A stretch of 64,000 bases of DNA from Marisediminitalea lipolytica (GCF_001758465.1 NZ_MJIC01000015.1:558001-622000); one strand, 5' to 3'; shown: positions 51,705 through 61,781, counted from the stretch's first letter. Made by a program: numbers and translations. Notes: generated by a model not told the origin, from the sequence alone.

Positions 51705-53051
51705 TTATTCAAAGAACAAACAAATGTCGTCATTCAACGAGCCGTCACCGGCAAGACAAAGATGCGACTGTTTAATAAATGCCTCTTCGCCAGTATAGGG
51801 GCTGACGATGGAATTCAATTGGGCCGGGTCGTCAGTCACTTTGGCGTTATAGATCAACCGAAATAGGCGCTGCAAATAGTTAAGTTCATGCATGGCTTCC
51901 TGCAGATGAATAAGTTTTGGTACCGCCGTTTCTATGACTAGGTTACCGATATAATTGTTCAGGGAAAACCCCAGCAAAGCTTGTTTTTCCTGGTCGATAT
52001 TGCGGATAACAAAACGGCCATTTTCAACCGTCATCTGATTAGATACCAGCTGTGTATAGGCATAAAGCGTGTTAAGGGTTTTATTCGGTTTATAGAACAG
52101 CGGCAGATAGAGCGATGAGAACAGGCCAGTACCGGCACTTTTATGCGTGTCGTGCAGGAGATGGTCCAGGTCGTTGGCATAGATGGCTATCTCTCTTTCA
52201 TAAATCGAAGTCATGTTAACCGTGTTCCGGTCAAACGGTGTCAGTGCGTTATAAACTACCTGCCAGTCGTTGACAGCCGATTCGGGTGTTTTACTGAGCA
52301 GGAATGCGGCGGTATCCAGACTGAATTTATATTCTGCAATGGCAATTGCCCTGGAAACGGCTTCGTTAACAATAATCAGTTGCTGTGATTGAAAACGCAG
52401 GAGTGCGGCAAGTTTCTGGGCGGCAGCTTCTGTTTGTCCGTCTTTCACCAGCGCAACGGTGCGCAGTAACATAATTCTAAGCGCTAATAAATCAAGGTCG
52501 CTAAAGTGATATCGGGTTAATATGGCAGGTTTGCTTACCGGAATGAAAGTGTCATAGGCCATCAGTCCCTCGAAGCGTTCCACATAGGGCTGATACCTTT
52601 GGTAAAGCGCATCGATTTGCTCGCTGTGTTGCCAGATAAAATCAAAACACGCGGGATCCCATAAATTACACAATAGTGCCGAGGTACGTTCATTTACCGG
52701 AATTTCGGCTAACCATTGATGCGCCGGATAAACGGCATCGATGACATCATCGGAGATAACACCATCCTGCTGTCTGGCTTGTTCGACAATGTTTTTGCCA
52801 ACCTGATAGGGATCATCGGCAAAGTCCGCGCGCATACCTAAACGGTAAACTTCGCCATTGTTTTCGATGGGACCGGGAATATTATGCTTTGCCCTGATGC
52901 TTTTTACTGCGGAGTTGAGCTCCTGATCATGTGTCAGGTAATAGCCCAAAACCAGCGCAAAAGTCAGCGCTAAGCTAAAGATTCGTTTTCTGTTTTTTGG
53001 TGCTGTTTTCCCTGCGTCATTAGATATTCCATTTATTTTAATTTTATTCAT
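51705..53051 (-). CDS. Membrane-anchored hypothetical protein
   Basis: About 448 residues from the Met at 53051 (MNKIKINGIS). An upstream in-frame ATG at 53108 would add 19 residues that look unlike an N-terminus; neither start has a clear ribosome binding site. One membrane helix near residue 25-40 (IFSLALTFALVLGYYL) is followed by a large periplasmic domain, mostly helical, with a few Cys (LLCNLWDPACFDF, and DICLFFE at the end). I do not recognise the family. It is a single gene between the hairpin at 51642 and the poxB promoter. Function unknown. Confidence 0.6.
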   Translation of the reverse strand: MNKIKINGISNDAGKTAPKNRKRIFSLALTFALVLGYYLTHDQELNSAVKSIRAKHNIPGPIENNGEVYRLGMRADFADDPYQVGKNIVEQARQQDGVISDDVIDAVYPAHQWLAEIPVNERTSALLCNLWDPACFDFIWQHSEQIDALYQRYQPYVERFEGLMAYDTFIPVSKPAILTRYHFSDLDLLALRIMLLRTVALVKDGQTEAAAQKLAALLRFQSQQLIIVNEAVSRAIAIAEYKFSLDTAAFLLSKTPESAVNDWQVVYNALTPFDRNTVNMTSIYEREIAIYANDLDHLLHDTHKSAGTGLFSSLYLPLFYKPNKTLNTLYAYTQLVSNQMTVENGRFVIRNIDQEKQALLGFSLNNYIGNLVIETAVPKLIHLQEAMHELNYLQRLFRLIYNAKVTDDPAQLNSIVSPYTGEEAFIKQSHLCLAGDGSLNDDICLFFE

Positions 53052-53257
53052 ATCTATACATCGACTAATCGCACATTTTTGCGACAACCGGTAAAACTTT
53101 TGTCGCATTCATACGTTTAAATGACTAATAGTTAACGATTCTGATTAACGCTAGTCAAACTGCAGTATTTATTGTCACTTATTGCCTAACGCTATCCTAT
53201 TCTCTTGTTCGTTAACAGTTTTATTTTCTGTCTTCTCAAAAGTGAAAAGGAAAGAAC

Positions 53258-54982
53258 ATGAGTCAGACCATTGCGGAATATTTAGTCAAAACGCTGTCGG
53301 CTGCCGGGGTTGAACGTATTTGGGGTGTTACCGGTGATTCATTAAATGGTATCAGTGATGTGCTGCAACGCCAGGAGGCGATTAAGTGGATGGGCACCCG
53401 CCACGAAGAAGTGGCGGCATTTGCCGCCGGTGCTGAAGGGCACTTAACCGACAAGCTGGTGGTGTGCGCAGGCTCCTGTGGACCGGGCAACATGCATTTA
53501 ATCAACGGTGTGTATGATTGCCATCGCAATAAAATTCCTACGCTGGTTATTGCCAGCCATATTCCTTCTGACCAGATTGGCTCGGGTTATTTTCAGGAAA
53601 CCAATCCCAAAATGCTGTTTTCTGAATGCAGTGTGTATTGCGAGCAGGTATTAAACCCGGCGCAGTTTCCTTACATGCTTAATGTGGCCATGCGTACGGC
53701 TATTCTTAAACAGGATGTAGCGGTGCTGGTGTTACCCGGTGATGTGGCACTGCAAAAGGTTGATGCGCAGCCTAAAGAGCACTGGCGTTATCCCGCGTTA
53801 CCGGAAATAACCCCGCCGCTGGACTCGCTTAAAGCTGTCGCTGAGATCTTAAACCTTTCCGATAATATTACGTTGCTGTGCGGCGCTGGTTGCAAAGGCG
53901 CTCACGAGCAGGTGCTGGCGCTGGCCGAAAAGCTTAATGCGCCTGTTGTGCATGCACTGCGTGGTAAAGAATTTGTTGAGTACGACAACCCCTATGATGT
54001 TGGTATGACCGGCCTGATTGGCTTTTCTTCCGGTTATCATGTGATGGAAAACACCAGTACCCTGGTGATTTTAGGCAGTGGTTTCCCTTATCGGCCATTT
54101 TACCCTGATGATGCCACCATTATTCAGGTAGATATTAATCCTTCGGCGCTGGGTGCCCATGCGGATATTGATTATGGTATTCAGGGGCAGGTAAAAGAAA
54201 CCATCGAACACCTGCTTCCAATGCTTGACCAGAATATAAATAACGACTTTTTAATGTCGGCGCTGGCGCATTATCAGGATGCCCGAAAGGGACTGGATAA
54301 GCTGGCGAAAACCAGCAGTCATTCTACACAAATCCATCCGCAGTACCTTACCCGCCTGGTTAATGAGCAGGCAGCTAATGATGCCATCTTTACCTGTGAT
54401 GTGGGCTCGCCAACGGTATGGGCTGCGCGTTACCTTACTATGAACGGTCAGCGTCGCTTACTGGGTTCGTTTAACCACGGTTCTATGGCCAACGCCATGG
54501 CTCAGGCTATTGGCGCACAAAGTTTAGATGATAAACGCCAGGTCGTGGCGCTGTGCGGTGACGGCGGTTTTTCCATGCTAATGGGCGATTTGCTGACTTT
54601 AAAACAGTTGAATCTGCCGGTGAAAATCGTCATTTTTGATAACCGCTCGCTGGGCTTTGTGGCCATGGAAATGAAAGCCGCGGGCTTTTATTCTCACAAT
54701 ACCGATCTAGATAACCCGGACTTTGCCGCGCTGGCCAAAGGGGCTGGTATCAACAGTGAATATGTTGACGATCCGCACAAGCTGGAAGAAGCTGTCGAGC
54801 GTATGTTAAACAGCGAAGGGCCTTACGTCTTGTCGGTGAAAACGGCTAAGCAGGAACTGGCCATGCCGCCGCATATCAAACTTGACCAGGCAAAAGGGTT
54901 TGGTTTGTACGCGTTAAAAGCCATTATCAATGGCGCAGGCAGTGAGTTAATCGAACTGGGTAAAACTAACTTGCTGCGTTAA
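53258..54982 (+). CDS. poxB: Pyruvate dehydrogenase (ubiquinone) / pyruvate oxidase
   Basis: A 574-residue thiamine-diphosphate enzyme, almost the length of E. coli PoxB (572). The N-terminus closely follows Pox[53 protein letters not shown] and [11 protein letters not shown]. The ThDP/Mg motif is [22 protein letters not shown] with DNRSL. A C-terminal lipid-binding tail follows. It decarboxylates pyruvate to acetate and CO2, passing electrons to ubiquinone at the membrane via FAD. AAAGGAAAG precedes the ATG. It is a single gene and would use pyruvate made by the lyases of the region, though it is also a general stationary-phase enzyme. Confidence 0.92.
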   Translation: MSQTIAEYLVKTLSAAGVERIWGVTGDSLNGISDVLQRQEAIKWMGTRHEEVAAFAAGAEGHLTDKLVVCAGSCGPGNMHLINGVYDCHRNKIPTLVIASHIPSDQIGSGYFQETNPKMLFSECSVYCEQVLNPAQFPYMLNVAMRTAILKQDVAVLVLPGDVALQKVDAQPKEHWRYPALPEITPPLDSLKAVAEILNLSDNITLLCGAGCKGAHEQVLALAEKLNAPVVHALRGKEFVEYDNPYDVGMTGLIGFSSGYHVMENTSTLVILGSGFPYRPFYPDDATIIQVDINPSALGAHADIDYGIQGQVKETIEHLLPMLDQNINNDFLMSALAHYQDARKGLDKLAKTSSHSTQIHPQYLTRLVNEQAANDAIFTCDVGSPTVWAARYLTMNGQRRLLGSFNHGSMANAMAQAIGAQSLDDKRQVVALCGDGGFSMLMGDLLTLKQLNLPVKIVIFDNRSLGFVAMEMKAAGFYSHNTDLDNPDFAALAKGAGINSEYVDDPHKLEEAVERMLNSEGPYVLSVKTAKQELAMPPHIKLDQAKGFGLYALKAIINGAGSELIELGKTNLLR

Positions 54983-55385
54983 AACCGGGTAATGGCTTCC
55001 CTTTGGTTTTGCGATTTGAATTTATTGGTATCGTCATCGGCAGAAACTGGTGGAACATAGGATCCCTGCTATTCTTTCATTAAGACTTTGACGCAGTAAT
55101 ATTTTTTTAAAAGGTGCTTACTTTCAATATTCCAGGCGTCATTGAAGATTTTTGGCTATGTAGCAGGTCGGTGCAATTCTAATAATGGCAAAACCGACTC
55201 GCTGCCGTTAAGCATAAGCCAATGTAAAAGTGATGCTGACAAAGGCTGATAGGCGTGGCTCCCCAAACTACAGAAGTAATTTTTGCCTGACAGGTGAAAA
55301 GCGATACGTTGTCGTAGCTAAATCCGTTTAATGGCCAACTGGTGCAGCATGTTTTAGTAAAACTCACGAAGGAGTTGGCTGTACT
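54983..55385. other. 403-bp intergenic region with no recognised gene
   Basis: Between poxB and the chemoreceptor gene. Only a short minus-strand frame (55179-55367) is open, with no ribosome binding site or recognisable protein. No terminator hairpin with a T run is obvious. AAGGAG near 55371 is the ribosome binding site of the chemoreceptor. The region presumably carries the chemoreceptor promoter. Confidence 0.6.
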
Positions 55386-57299
55386 ATGACGTCATTGTTA
55401 TCCGGATTTAGTGTAAGGGCGAAGCTGCTGTCACCGGTTATCCTCTTTATTCTTATCCTATTGATCGTTGTTTTTTTATATCTGCGTAATCAGTCTTCCA
55501 TCAACAATGCTGAACAAGAGCTGAGTTTAAGCAGTGAGCTGGCGGAAGAGGTGTCTTCACTTACCCTGGCCGTTGACCGCTACATTAATTCTCATAATGG
55601 TTTTGCTGCGGTGATTAAGCAATTTGCCGACACCCAGGAAAAAATTCGTGCTGTTAGTGATTCCGCCGGTTCCGGCATGAATACCTTGCTGAAATCATCG
55701 GGGGCAAACGCTGAAAAGATTAATGGTCTGTTTGACAGAAATTCGCAACTTGTCTCATCTATGGAGGCAGTAGTTAGCGCATCCATGGGCGAGTCGAACA
55801 AATTTATCTATGCCATGAGCGATATGCTGGCAGATGAGTCAACCCGGCAAAATGTCAGCACGTTCGAGGGGCAGGTGATACGTGATGCATTATTACACAC
55901 TAATAATAACTACAAGATCTGGCTGATGTTCAGCGAGCTCTCTGGCAACCTGGAAAAAGCCGACGAACTGATTAATTTTATCAATGAACTTGATGCGGCG
56001 TCTGATCGCGCTATTGTGCTGCTGGAAGGGACGCCAATGCTTGAAAATGCGCTGGCCGCGCGCCGCGCAAATGGTGAAATTCGAGACATTGCAGAGCAGT
56101 ATATTGCCAACTCTCGCGAAATCAGAACACTGCAAGTACAAATAGAAAAAGACATGAGGACGCTGCTCGATAGCCTGCGCAACTGGAACCACGAGGTCAA
56201 TAGCATGACGATAGACGCTATCTCCTCGAGTATTTTACAAATTATCATGGTTTTGGTGTTTGCAGTAATGGTTGCCATAGTGCTGTCACTGGTGTTTGCC
56301 ACGTCCATTACCACGCCACTAAAAGAGTTACAAAAACGCATTAACGGATTGGCCAACGCCGGTGGGGATTTGACCTATCGGTTAGATATGCAACGACAAG
56401 ACGAAATTGGCGATCTGGCCAATGGAATAAATCGCTTTCTTGGAGTTTTGCAGGATATTTTCCGTAGCGTTGCCTCGTCGGGGGAATTAATCTCTCAACG
56501 GGCCGACGCGGCGCTAGAGCGCAATAAAAATACACTGCAGCGCGTTGACACACAGCAACATGAGACAACTAAAGTCGCCACTGCATTTGACCAAATGGAA
56601 TCATCTATTCAGGGCATTGCGTCGAGTACGGCCGTTGCCGCCGATAAAGTGCAGGAAGCTGAACAGTCGAGTAAACGGGTGGTTAGCACGATTGGTGTAA
56701 CTATTAGTGAAATCGATAAATTAAGTGACAACCTGAAAAACGCCACTGACGTCATTATTGCGCTCAATCAGGATAGTCAGAATATCGGTGGTATTCTGGA
56801 CGTTATTCGAGGGATCGCAGAGCAAACCAATTTGCTGGCACTTAATGCGGCAATAGAAGCGGCCCGAGCGGGAGAGCAAGGACGAGGCTTTGCCGTGGTG
56901 GCAGACGAAGTGCGTTCGTTAGCCCAGCGCACGCAATCGTCGATAGAGCAAATCAATACCATGATTTCAAAACTACAAGCGGCATCGGAGCAAGCCCGCA
57001 GTACTATTGAGTCTGGTAACGAACAGATAGGGTTAACCGTTCAACACAGTCAGGAAGCGGGCGAAAGTGTAGAGCATATTGTGCAGCTGGTTAGCGAAAT
57101 AGCGCAGATGAATCTACAGATAGCCAGCGCCGCAGAAGAGCAAAGCTCAGTGGCCGCTGAGGTGAATAGAATTATCGCCGGGATTAATCAACTGTCTATT
57201 GAGGGCAGCCGTGCTGCGTCGGAAGCTAGCACCGCGGCTGCAGAGCAGGCTAACTCAGCCAAAGAAATGTTTACCGTAATTGGTAAGTTTAAAGTATAA
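55386..57299 (+). CDS. Methyl-accepting chemotaxis protein
   Basis: A 637-residue chemoreceptor. TM1 is at about 13-32 ([20 protein letters not shown]) and TM2 at about 278-302 ([20 protein letters not shown]). They flank a 245-residue helical-bundle periplasmic sensor. HAMP follows ([20 protein letters not shown]), then the signalling domain with the hairpin tip [20 protein letters not shown] and [19 protein letters not shown]. The tip binds CheW/CheA. No C-terminal CheR pentapeptide is seen. It is a single gene. Its ligand could be the substrate of the surrounding pathway, since chemoreceptors often sit in such clusters (inference). Confidence 0.95.
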   Translation: MTSLLSGFSVRAKLLSPVILFILILLIVVFLYLRNQSSINNAEQELSLSSELAEEVSSLTLAVDRYINSHNGFAAVIKQFADTQEKIRAVSDSAGSGMNTLLKSSGANAEKINGLFDRNSQLVSSMEAVVSASMGESNKFIYAMSDMLADESTRQNVSTFEGQVIRDALLHTNNNYKIWLMFSELSGNLEKADELINFINELDAASDRAIVLLEGTPMLENALAARRANGEIRDIAEQYIANSREIRTLQVQIEKDMRTLLDSLRNWNHEVNSMTIDAISSSILQIIMVLVFAVMVAIVLSLVFATSITTPLKELQKRINGLANAGGDLTYRLDMQRQDEIGDLANGINRFLGVLQDIFRSVASSGELISQRADAALERNKNTLQRVDTQQHETTKVATAFDQMESSIQGIASSTAVAADKVQEAEQSSKRVVSTIGVTISEIDKLSDNLKNATDVIIALNQDSQNIGGILDVIRGIAEQTNLLALNAAIEAARAGEQGRGFAVVADEVRSLAQRTQSSIEQINTMISKLQAASEQARSTIESGNEQIGLTVQHSQEAGESVEHIVQLVSEIAQMNLQIASAAEEQSSVAAEVNRIIAGINQLSIEGSRAASEASTAAAEQANSAKEMFTVIGKFKV

Positions 57300-57319
57300 G
57301 CCTTCAGCAGCAAATGAGA

Positions 57320-57344
57320 CCGGCCAGTATAAAGTACTGGCCGG
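57320..57344. terminator. Bidirectional hairpin between chemoreceptor and MFS genes
   Basis: Perfect 10-bp stem CCGGCCAGTA (57320-57329) / TACTGGCCGG (57335-57344) with a 5-base loop between convergent stops. No long T run on either strand. Confidence 0.6.
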
Positions 57345-57363
57345 AAAATGAGGAGTGGCCGAA

Positions 57364-58644
57364 TTATTGCGCTTGTTCTGCGGGCGCAAAGCCCAGAGAT
57401 TCCTCGGTATGCGCGGGGTCATCTTTACCAAACTCCCGGTATTTACCCAGCGTTAGCAGCATGGCGGCTCCTACCAACAGGATCACCAACGAGAACAACA
57501 GGATACTGTTATAACTCTGGGTTTTGTCGTAGATAATGCCAAATACCATGGGGCCAACACCAGCGCCCAGCGCAAAGGTGGCATAGATAAAGCCGTAAAT
57601 GGTGGAGTAAGACTTCATGCCAAAGTAACGGGCAATCAGGAAGGCCAGCAGGTCGTACTCAACACCCGATGCAAAGCCAATAAGGAAAATGGCAAACAGG
57701 GCGGTGAGTGTAGTGAGTTCGTCAGCGGTAAGCATCCAGCAAGCCAATGCGGGTAATGACAACAGAATAAACGCAATACCCGGCGCCCAGAAATGGTCGA
57801 TTAACCAGCCGCCTAAAGTACGGCCCACTAAAACTGAAATCCCGATCATGGGCACAATGCCGGCCACGGCAGCTTTATCGAAGCCTTTGCTTAGCAGCAG
57901 GTTTTCCATGTTGGGTACCGGACCGCCCAGGGCAAAGGAAATCGGAATGATGGCGATGCAGATGGTCCAGAAACGACGGTCGCGGAATACCTGTGCCATG
58001 GTCATGCCGGTTTCTTCTTTTACGTCGGTGGCTACCTCGGTTTTTTGTTTATGATCAGGCGATTCGTAGAAGAAGAAATAGGCGATTGGCAAGGCAATTA
58101 CCAGGGGCAGAGCGGCTATAACCACATAAGCACCACGCCAGCCCAGCTCGGCAATGAGGAACGCAGTTAAAGGCTTAATTAGCGAGCCAAACACGCCGGT
58201 ACCAATTAACGCTAAACCAAGCGCCAGACCTTTTTTCTTTTCAAACCAGAGATTCACACCACGGGTCCAGGTGATGGGCAGCGTGCCCGCACCAACGGCC
58301 GCAATAAGCCCCCAGCTAAAATAAAATAGCAGCAAAGAACCGTTACCCAGGGCAAAGGTGCCAAAGCCCAGAGAAAACAGTACGATTGATGCCAGGATCA
58401 CCGGACGTACACCAAAACGGTCAGCCAAACCGCCCACCAGGGGGCTCGATAGCAATACCGTTAGGGTCATTACCGTGATACCAATCATGATGTCACCAAA
58501 GCCCCAGCCAAATTCGGCAGCCAGCTCGGGGGCAAACATGCCGATGGTGTAAAACGGCACGGGCGATAAACCCAGTCCAATGCCGATGGAGGAAGCAAAT
58601 ATAATTTGCCAGCCCCGTTTAAATTCTTGCTTGCCTGTTTGCAT
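57364..58644 (-). CDS. Major facilitator superfamily transporter (monocarboxylate/oxalate-formate type)
   Basis: A 426-residue protein with twelve hydrophobic segments. Between helices 2 and 3 it has LVGGLADRFGVRPV, the MFS signature loop (G-x-x-x-D-R-x-G-x-R). Other typical segments are TLPITWTRGVNLWFEKKKGLALG and, in the second half, LVGRTLGGWLIDHFWAP. The pattern fits the OFA/monocarboxylate branch, which moves small organic acids across the inner membrane. It is 14 bases downstream of a VOC gene and shares the site at 59637, so it probably imports the acid substrate of the pathway or exports a by-product. Confidence 0.9.
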   Translation of the reverse strand: MQTGKQEFKRGWQIIFASSIGIGLGLSPVPFYTIGMFAPELAAEFGWGFGDIMIGITVMTLTVLLSSPLVGGLADRFGVRPVILASIVLFSLGFGTFALGNGSLLLFYFSWGLIAAVGAGTLPITWTRGVNLWFEKKKGLALGLALIGTGVFGSLIKPLTAFLIAELGWRGAYVVIAALPLVIALPIAYFFFYESPDHKQKTEVATDVKEETGMTMAQVFRDRRFWTICIAIIPISFALGGPVPNMENLLLSKGFDKAAVAGIVPMIGISVLVGRTLGGWLIDHFWAPGIAFILLSLPALACWMLTADELTTLTALFAIFLIGFASGVEYDLLAFLIARYFGMKSYSTIYGFIYATFALGAGVGPMVFGIIYDKTQSYNSILLFSLVILLVGAAMLLTLGKYREFGKDDPAHTEESLGFAPAEQAQ

Positions 58645-58658
58645 GATGCGTTACCTTT

Positions 58659-59576
58659 TTATTCTTTACAGACTAACACAGTGGCTCCCGCGGGGGATTG
58701 CAGGCGAGCCATCTGTACAGGGGTATTCCAGACTTTGACCGCTGTGAGCTCGGTATCGCCGTCTGTTGGAAGAGTCGGAGTTAATGCACCGCTGGCAATA
58801 TGCGTAAATAAAGCGCCGGTATGTGGAAAGCGGGCGCGTTCATAGTGCGATGTCATGGGGATACCGTAACTCACTAACTCAATCCGTGAATGGGTTGTCC
58901 TCGGTCCAAATAATTGCATATGTAGACTGCCGCCAGGAGGCAATCCAACGAGTTTTTCGATAGCCTGGCCCCAAAAGTGCTCGTCCAGCACTTTTTGTCC
59001 GCCAAGCTGGGTATAAAAGTTCGCTTCTGTGGCGATATCTTCAATAGTACAGGTAAACGAGGCGGGTTCACCAATACCCAGGTGATTTACCGGGTATTCT
59101 TCATCCAGCACCTCTAACAGGCCAATACCAGTGTAATCAGGCCCGGTAATGTGAGCATCGCGGTAACGACGGCCATCCTGCTCGTATTCTACCCAGTCCG
59201 TCTTCATGGTTACGCCGGCCTCTTTGAGACGCAGCCATAGGTTGGGTAAATCTTTTACTAACAGGTTTAATGTTTTGGGGATGGCGTCGAGATTACTTGC
59301 GTGTTGTTTTAGTGGTGAGGCGGGCTGGATTACTTCAACAAGGTGTATCGAGGTGTGAGCATTGGCTAAGCCCAACAGCGCACGACGCCCGATGCGTTCT
59401 GCACTGACCTGCCAGAGTTTCAGCAAAGCGGGATCTGTGGTGGTTTGCTGATTTACTTGCTGATAGCCCAGTTGCTCGCACCAAAACGCTGTTGCGGCGG
59501 CATAGTCAGCAGTCGCAATAACGATCTCTTTAATATAGAGATCCTCGAGTTGAGCAGCAGTGTCGGGCTGTTTCAT
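58659..59576 (-). CDS. Two-domain VOC-superfamily protein
   Basis: A 305-residue protein with two VOC modules (about 10-150 and 165-300). Module 1: IKEIVIATADYAAATAFWCEQLGY, HTSIHLVEV and GPDYTGIGLLEVLDEE. Module 2: NHLGIGEPASFTCTIEDIA, ATEANFYTQLGGQ and GSLHMQLFG. The His/Glu residues in IHLVE and LHMQLF are possible metal ligands. It may be a dioxygenase or isomerase of the ring-cleavage or epimerase type. It is first in an operon with the MFS transporter, 61 bases from the site at 59637. It is one of three proteins of about 300 residues of this type in the window. Confidence 0.78.
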   Translation of the reverse strand: MKQPDTAAQLEDLYIKEIVIATADYAAATAFWCEQLGYQQVNQQTTTDPALLKLWQVSAERIGRRALLGLANAHTSIHLVEVIQPASPLKQHASNLDAIPKTLNLLVKDLPNLWLRLKEAGVTMKTDWVEYEQDGRRYRDAHITGPDYTGIGLLEVLDEEYPVNHLGIGEPASFTCTIEDIATEANFYTQLGGQKVLDEHFWGQAIEKLVGLPPGGSLHMQLFGPRTTHSRIELVSYGIPMTSHYERARFPHTGALFTHIASGALTPTLPTDGDTELTAVKVWNTPVQMARLQSPAGATVLVCKE

Positions 59577-59636
59577 GGGGTATCACTCACCAGTTTGCCT
59601 GCGCAGGAGCCGAGGCAATGACGTCATCCTTAAAGA

Positions 59637-59656
59637 TATATAGTTATAACAATAAA
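59637..59656. promoter_or_regulatory. Palindromic operator candidate, site G
   Basis: TATATAG-TTATAA-CAATAAA, 61 bases upstream of the VOC/MFS operon start. The right arm and most of the spacer match site H, only 110 bp away and facing the other gene. Confidence 0.5.
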
Positions 59657-59746
59657 TTCAAAAATGCAAGATAAAATCGTCATAATACGACGAAGCGCCA
59701 GCTGGATTTTCTCAGTTGCAAAGCCTTTCCTTTATCGCTCAAATGA

Positions 59747-59766
59747 TATAATGTTATGACAATAAA
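59747..59766. promoter_or_regulatory. Palindromic operator candidate, site H
   Basis: TATAATG-TTATGA-CAATAAA, ending 20 bases before the ATG of the HMG-CoA-lyase family gene. Left arm identical to sites A and C. It overlaps where a -10 element could lie. Confidence 0.55.
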
Positions 59767-59786
59767 ATTTGTCAGGAGTTATATCC

Positions 59787-60737
59787 ATGAAAGCTGCGAA
59801 TATTGATATCGAAATCAGCGAAGTTGGCCCCCGTGATGGCCTGCAAAGTATTAAACCCATTATGGCCACTGCAGATAAAAAGCGTTGGATTAGCGCGCTG
59901 GCCGAGGCGGGCATGCCAGAAATAGAAGTGGGCTCTTTTGTACCGGCTAAAATTTTGCCACAGCTGGCAGATACGGCCGAGCTGGTGGCTTATGCCCGTA
60001 GCATTCCTGATTTAACCGTAGCGGTACTGGTGCCTAACTACCGCGGCGCAGAAGGTGCCGTAACAGCGGGCGCGCATAAAATCACTATTCCACTTTCGGT
60101 ATCTGAAACCCACAGTCTTAAGAACGTGCGCCGTACTCATGCACAAATGCTGGATGAAGTGCGTAAGATTCGTGAGCTGATTAATACCTTGCCAGTTGAT
60201 GAGCGTCCTGTATTTGAAGGGGGTTTGTCGACCGCCTTTGGTTGTACGCTGGAAGGTAACGTTCCCGAGTCCAAAGTGATTAGCATTGCAGAACAACTGA
60301 TTGAAGCCGGTTGCGACGAAGTGGGTATTTCCGATACTACGGGTTTTGGTACGCCTAATCAGGTTACGTCGATGACCAAAGGTATCTGGGCAGCTGTGGG
60401 TAAAGACAAGCTCACTGGTATTCACCTGCACAACACCCGTGGTCAGGGTCTGGCAAACGTCATGGCAGCACTTGAAGTAGGCTTAACCACCATCGACTCG
60501 TCCATGGCGGGAATTGGCGGTTGTCCTTTTGCGCCGGGCGCATCAGGTAACATTATTACCGAAGATTTGGTTTTCCTGCTGGAAGGCATGGGCCTTAAAA
60601 CTGGTATTCAGTTTGAAAGACTGATGCAGGCGCGCCAGATCCTGCGCGACAGCTTACCGGCAGATGTAGAGCTGTATGGCTTTACGCCGGATGCTGGCCT
60701 GCCAAAAGGCTTTACCATGGCGACGCCACAGGTTTAA
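59787..60737 (+). CDS. HMG-CoA lyase family (hydroxyacyl-CoA lyase)
   Basis: A 316-residue TIM-barrel lyase. The start at 59787 (MKAANID) has CAGGAG 8 bases ahead; the TTG at 59769 is rejected. It has EISEVGPRDGLQ (metal Asp), PEIEVGSFV, HLHNTRGQGLANVMAAL (metal His pair) and the loop GGCPFAPGASGNIITEDLVFLLE with the catalytic Cys. Family members split 3-hydroxy-3-methylglutaryl-CoA or related tertiary hydroxyacyl-CoA esters to acetyl-CoA and a keto acid. It could cleave a branched intermediate here. It is a single gene with terminator and site H. Confidence 0.92.
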   Translation: MKAANIDIEISEVGPRDGLQSIKPIMATADKKRWISALAEAGMPEIEVGSFVPAKILPQLADTAELVAYARSIPDLTVAVLVPNYRGAEGAVTAGAHKITIPLSVSETHSLKNVRRTHAQMLDEVRKIRELINTLPVDERPVFEGGLSTAFGCTLEGNVPESKVISIAEQLIEAGCDEVGISDTTGFGTPNQVTSMTKGIWAAVGKDKLTGIHLHNTRGQGLANVMAALEVGLTTIDSSMAGIGGCPFAPGASGNIITEDLVFLLEGMGLKTGIQFERLMQARQILRDSLPADVELYGFTPDAGLPKGFTMATPQV

Positions 60738-60753
60738 TGCAAACCATCGATAG

Positions 60754-60790
60754 GGAACCGAGGTGATGTTACTTCGGTTCTTTGTTTTAT
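60754..60790 (+). terminator. Probable terminator after the HMG-CoA lyase gene
   Basis: Stem GAACCGA (60755-60761) / TCGGTTC (60774-60780) followed by TTTGTTTT, 17 bases past the stop. Confidence 0.7.
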
Positions 60791-60839
60791 GCGTTAGTCT
60801 CGGTTAATTTCATAATCTTTGCCAAGTGTAGAGTCAAAA

Positions 60840-61739
60840 TTACATTTGCTGCTCAATACACTCCACCCATTCGCCTTCCGGCCCTTGCAGTAATACCGCC
60901 CGTCGTCCCTGGTAAAAGTCGTCTTCGATACGGTAGATTTGCTGGTAGGTGAGGTTAGCTATCAGGCTAAGGTCATACACGTTGAGGGTAAGCATACCTA
61001 ATCCGGAAGGCAGTGGCTGAGGTGCGGAGGGCATGGACGAGAGTGCCTTAATTTCGTTGATTTCCAGAATACTGCTGTTACCAAAGGGTATGCTGGCAAC
61101 CGGGTAGGTTGAATCAATGGATTTATTCAGTGCGCGACTCACCACGGTTAAACGACTGTCCCGATAGCGCCTGGCCGTTGAGGATAAAATGGCATAAAAA
61201 TCGGCACTGTGCTGGCGATTACTGGTAGCAAGCACCGGCATAAGCAAATTGTTGTGTCGGTAGGCACTACTGCTCAGTACATGGCAGAGTTGCTGGTTAT
61301 CGGCCAGGTAAAGTACTTCACCGGCCGGACCGATACACTGGTATATCTCCAGTTGCTGGCCGAGATCCTGAAACAGTGGTTCGCCGATGATATGAAAATC
61401 GTGTTTAACCAGTTCCGGTAAAATGGCAGAAAGATTGTTAATACCTAATTGTAAAGCCATCCAGCCAAAATAGTTGACCGGAATAGGCGTAGTGGCGTCT
61501 GGCAATTCAATGATTCTAAGCCAGGGCTCGCCAGCATGATTGCGCAATACCGTGTAACGTTTGTTAGCTAATTCCGGTTTGTTCCAGGCATCTGTAATCA
61601 GTGAAGATAACGTGCTGATTGCACCGGCTTCAAGATTAAACACCGTTTGGTAGGCAGCTAAAACCGGCTCAAGTTGTGGGCAGATAAGGGTAGCGGTGAA
61701 GCCACTGTGCTGTTGCAGTCTGGTCGATGTGTGGGGCAT
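60840..61739 (-). CDS. Two-domain VOC-superfamily protein, paralogue of 7186-8085
   Basis: A 299-residue protein with the same size and order as the VOC protein at 7186: FTATLICPQLEPVLAAYQTVF, DAWNKPELANKRYTVL, GEPWLRIIELP, GWMALQLGINNLSAIL, CIGPAGEVLYLAD and LMPVLATSNRQHSADFYA. The shared blocks show common origin, though the sequences have diverged. Both may handle related intermediates. It is a single gene divergent from the enoyl-CoA hydratase, with a perfect 18-bp palindrome between them. No metal-ligand set is obvious, so a binding rather than catalytic role is possible. Confidence 0.75.
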   Translation of the reverse strand: MPHTSTRLQQHSGFTATLICPQLEPVLAAYQTVFNLEAGAISTLSSLITDAWNKPELANKRYTVLRNHAGEPWLRIIELPDATTPIPVNYFGWMALQLGINNLSAILPELVKHDFHIIGEPLFQDLGQQLEIYQCIGPAGEVLYLADNQQLCHVLSSSAYRHNNLLMPVLATSNRQHSADFYAILSSTARRYRDSRLTVVSRALNKSIDSTYPVASIPFGNSSILEINEIKALSSMPSAPQPLPSGLGMLTLNVYDLSLIANLTYQQIYRIEDDFYQGRRAVLLQGPEGEWVECIEQQM

Positions 61740-61763
61740 AGGAAGTAGCTTTTAACATCATAA

Positions 61764-61781
61764 TGATATATAAATATATCA
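61764..61781. promoter_or_regulatory. Perfect 18-bp palindrome in the VOC/enoyl-CoA hydratase gap
   Basis: TGATATAT-AA-ATATATCA, with TAATG just left and CATATTG just right, in the 123-bp divergent gap. It is a plausible operator for both genes but differs in spacing from the main motif. Confidence 0.5.
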
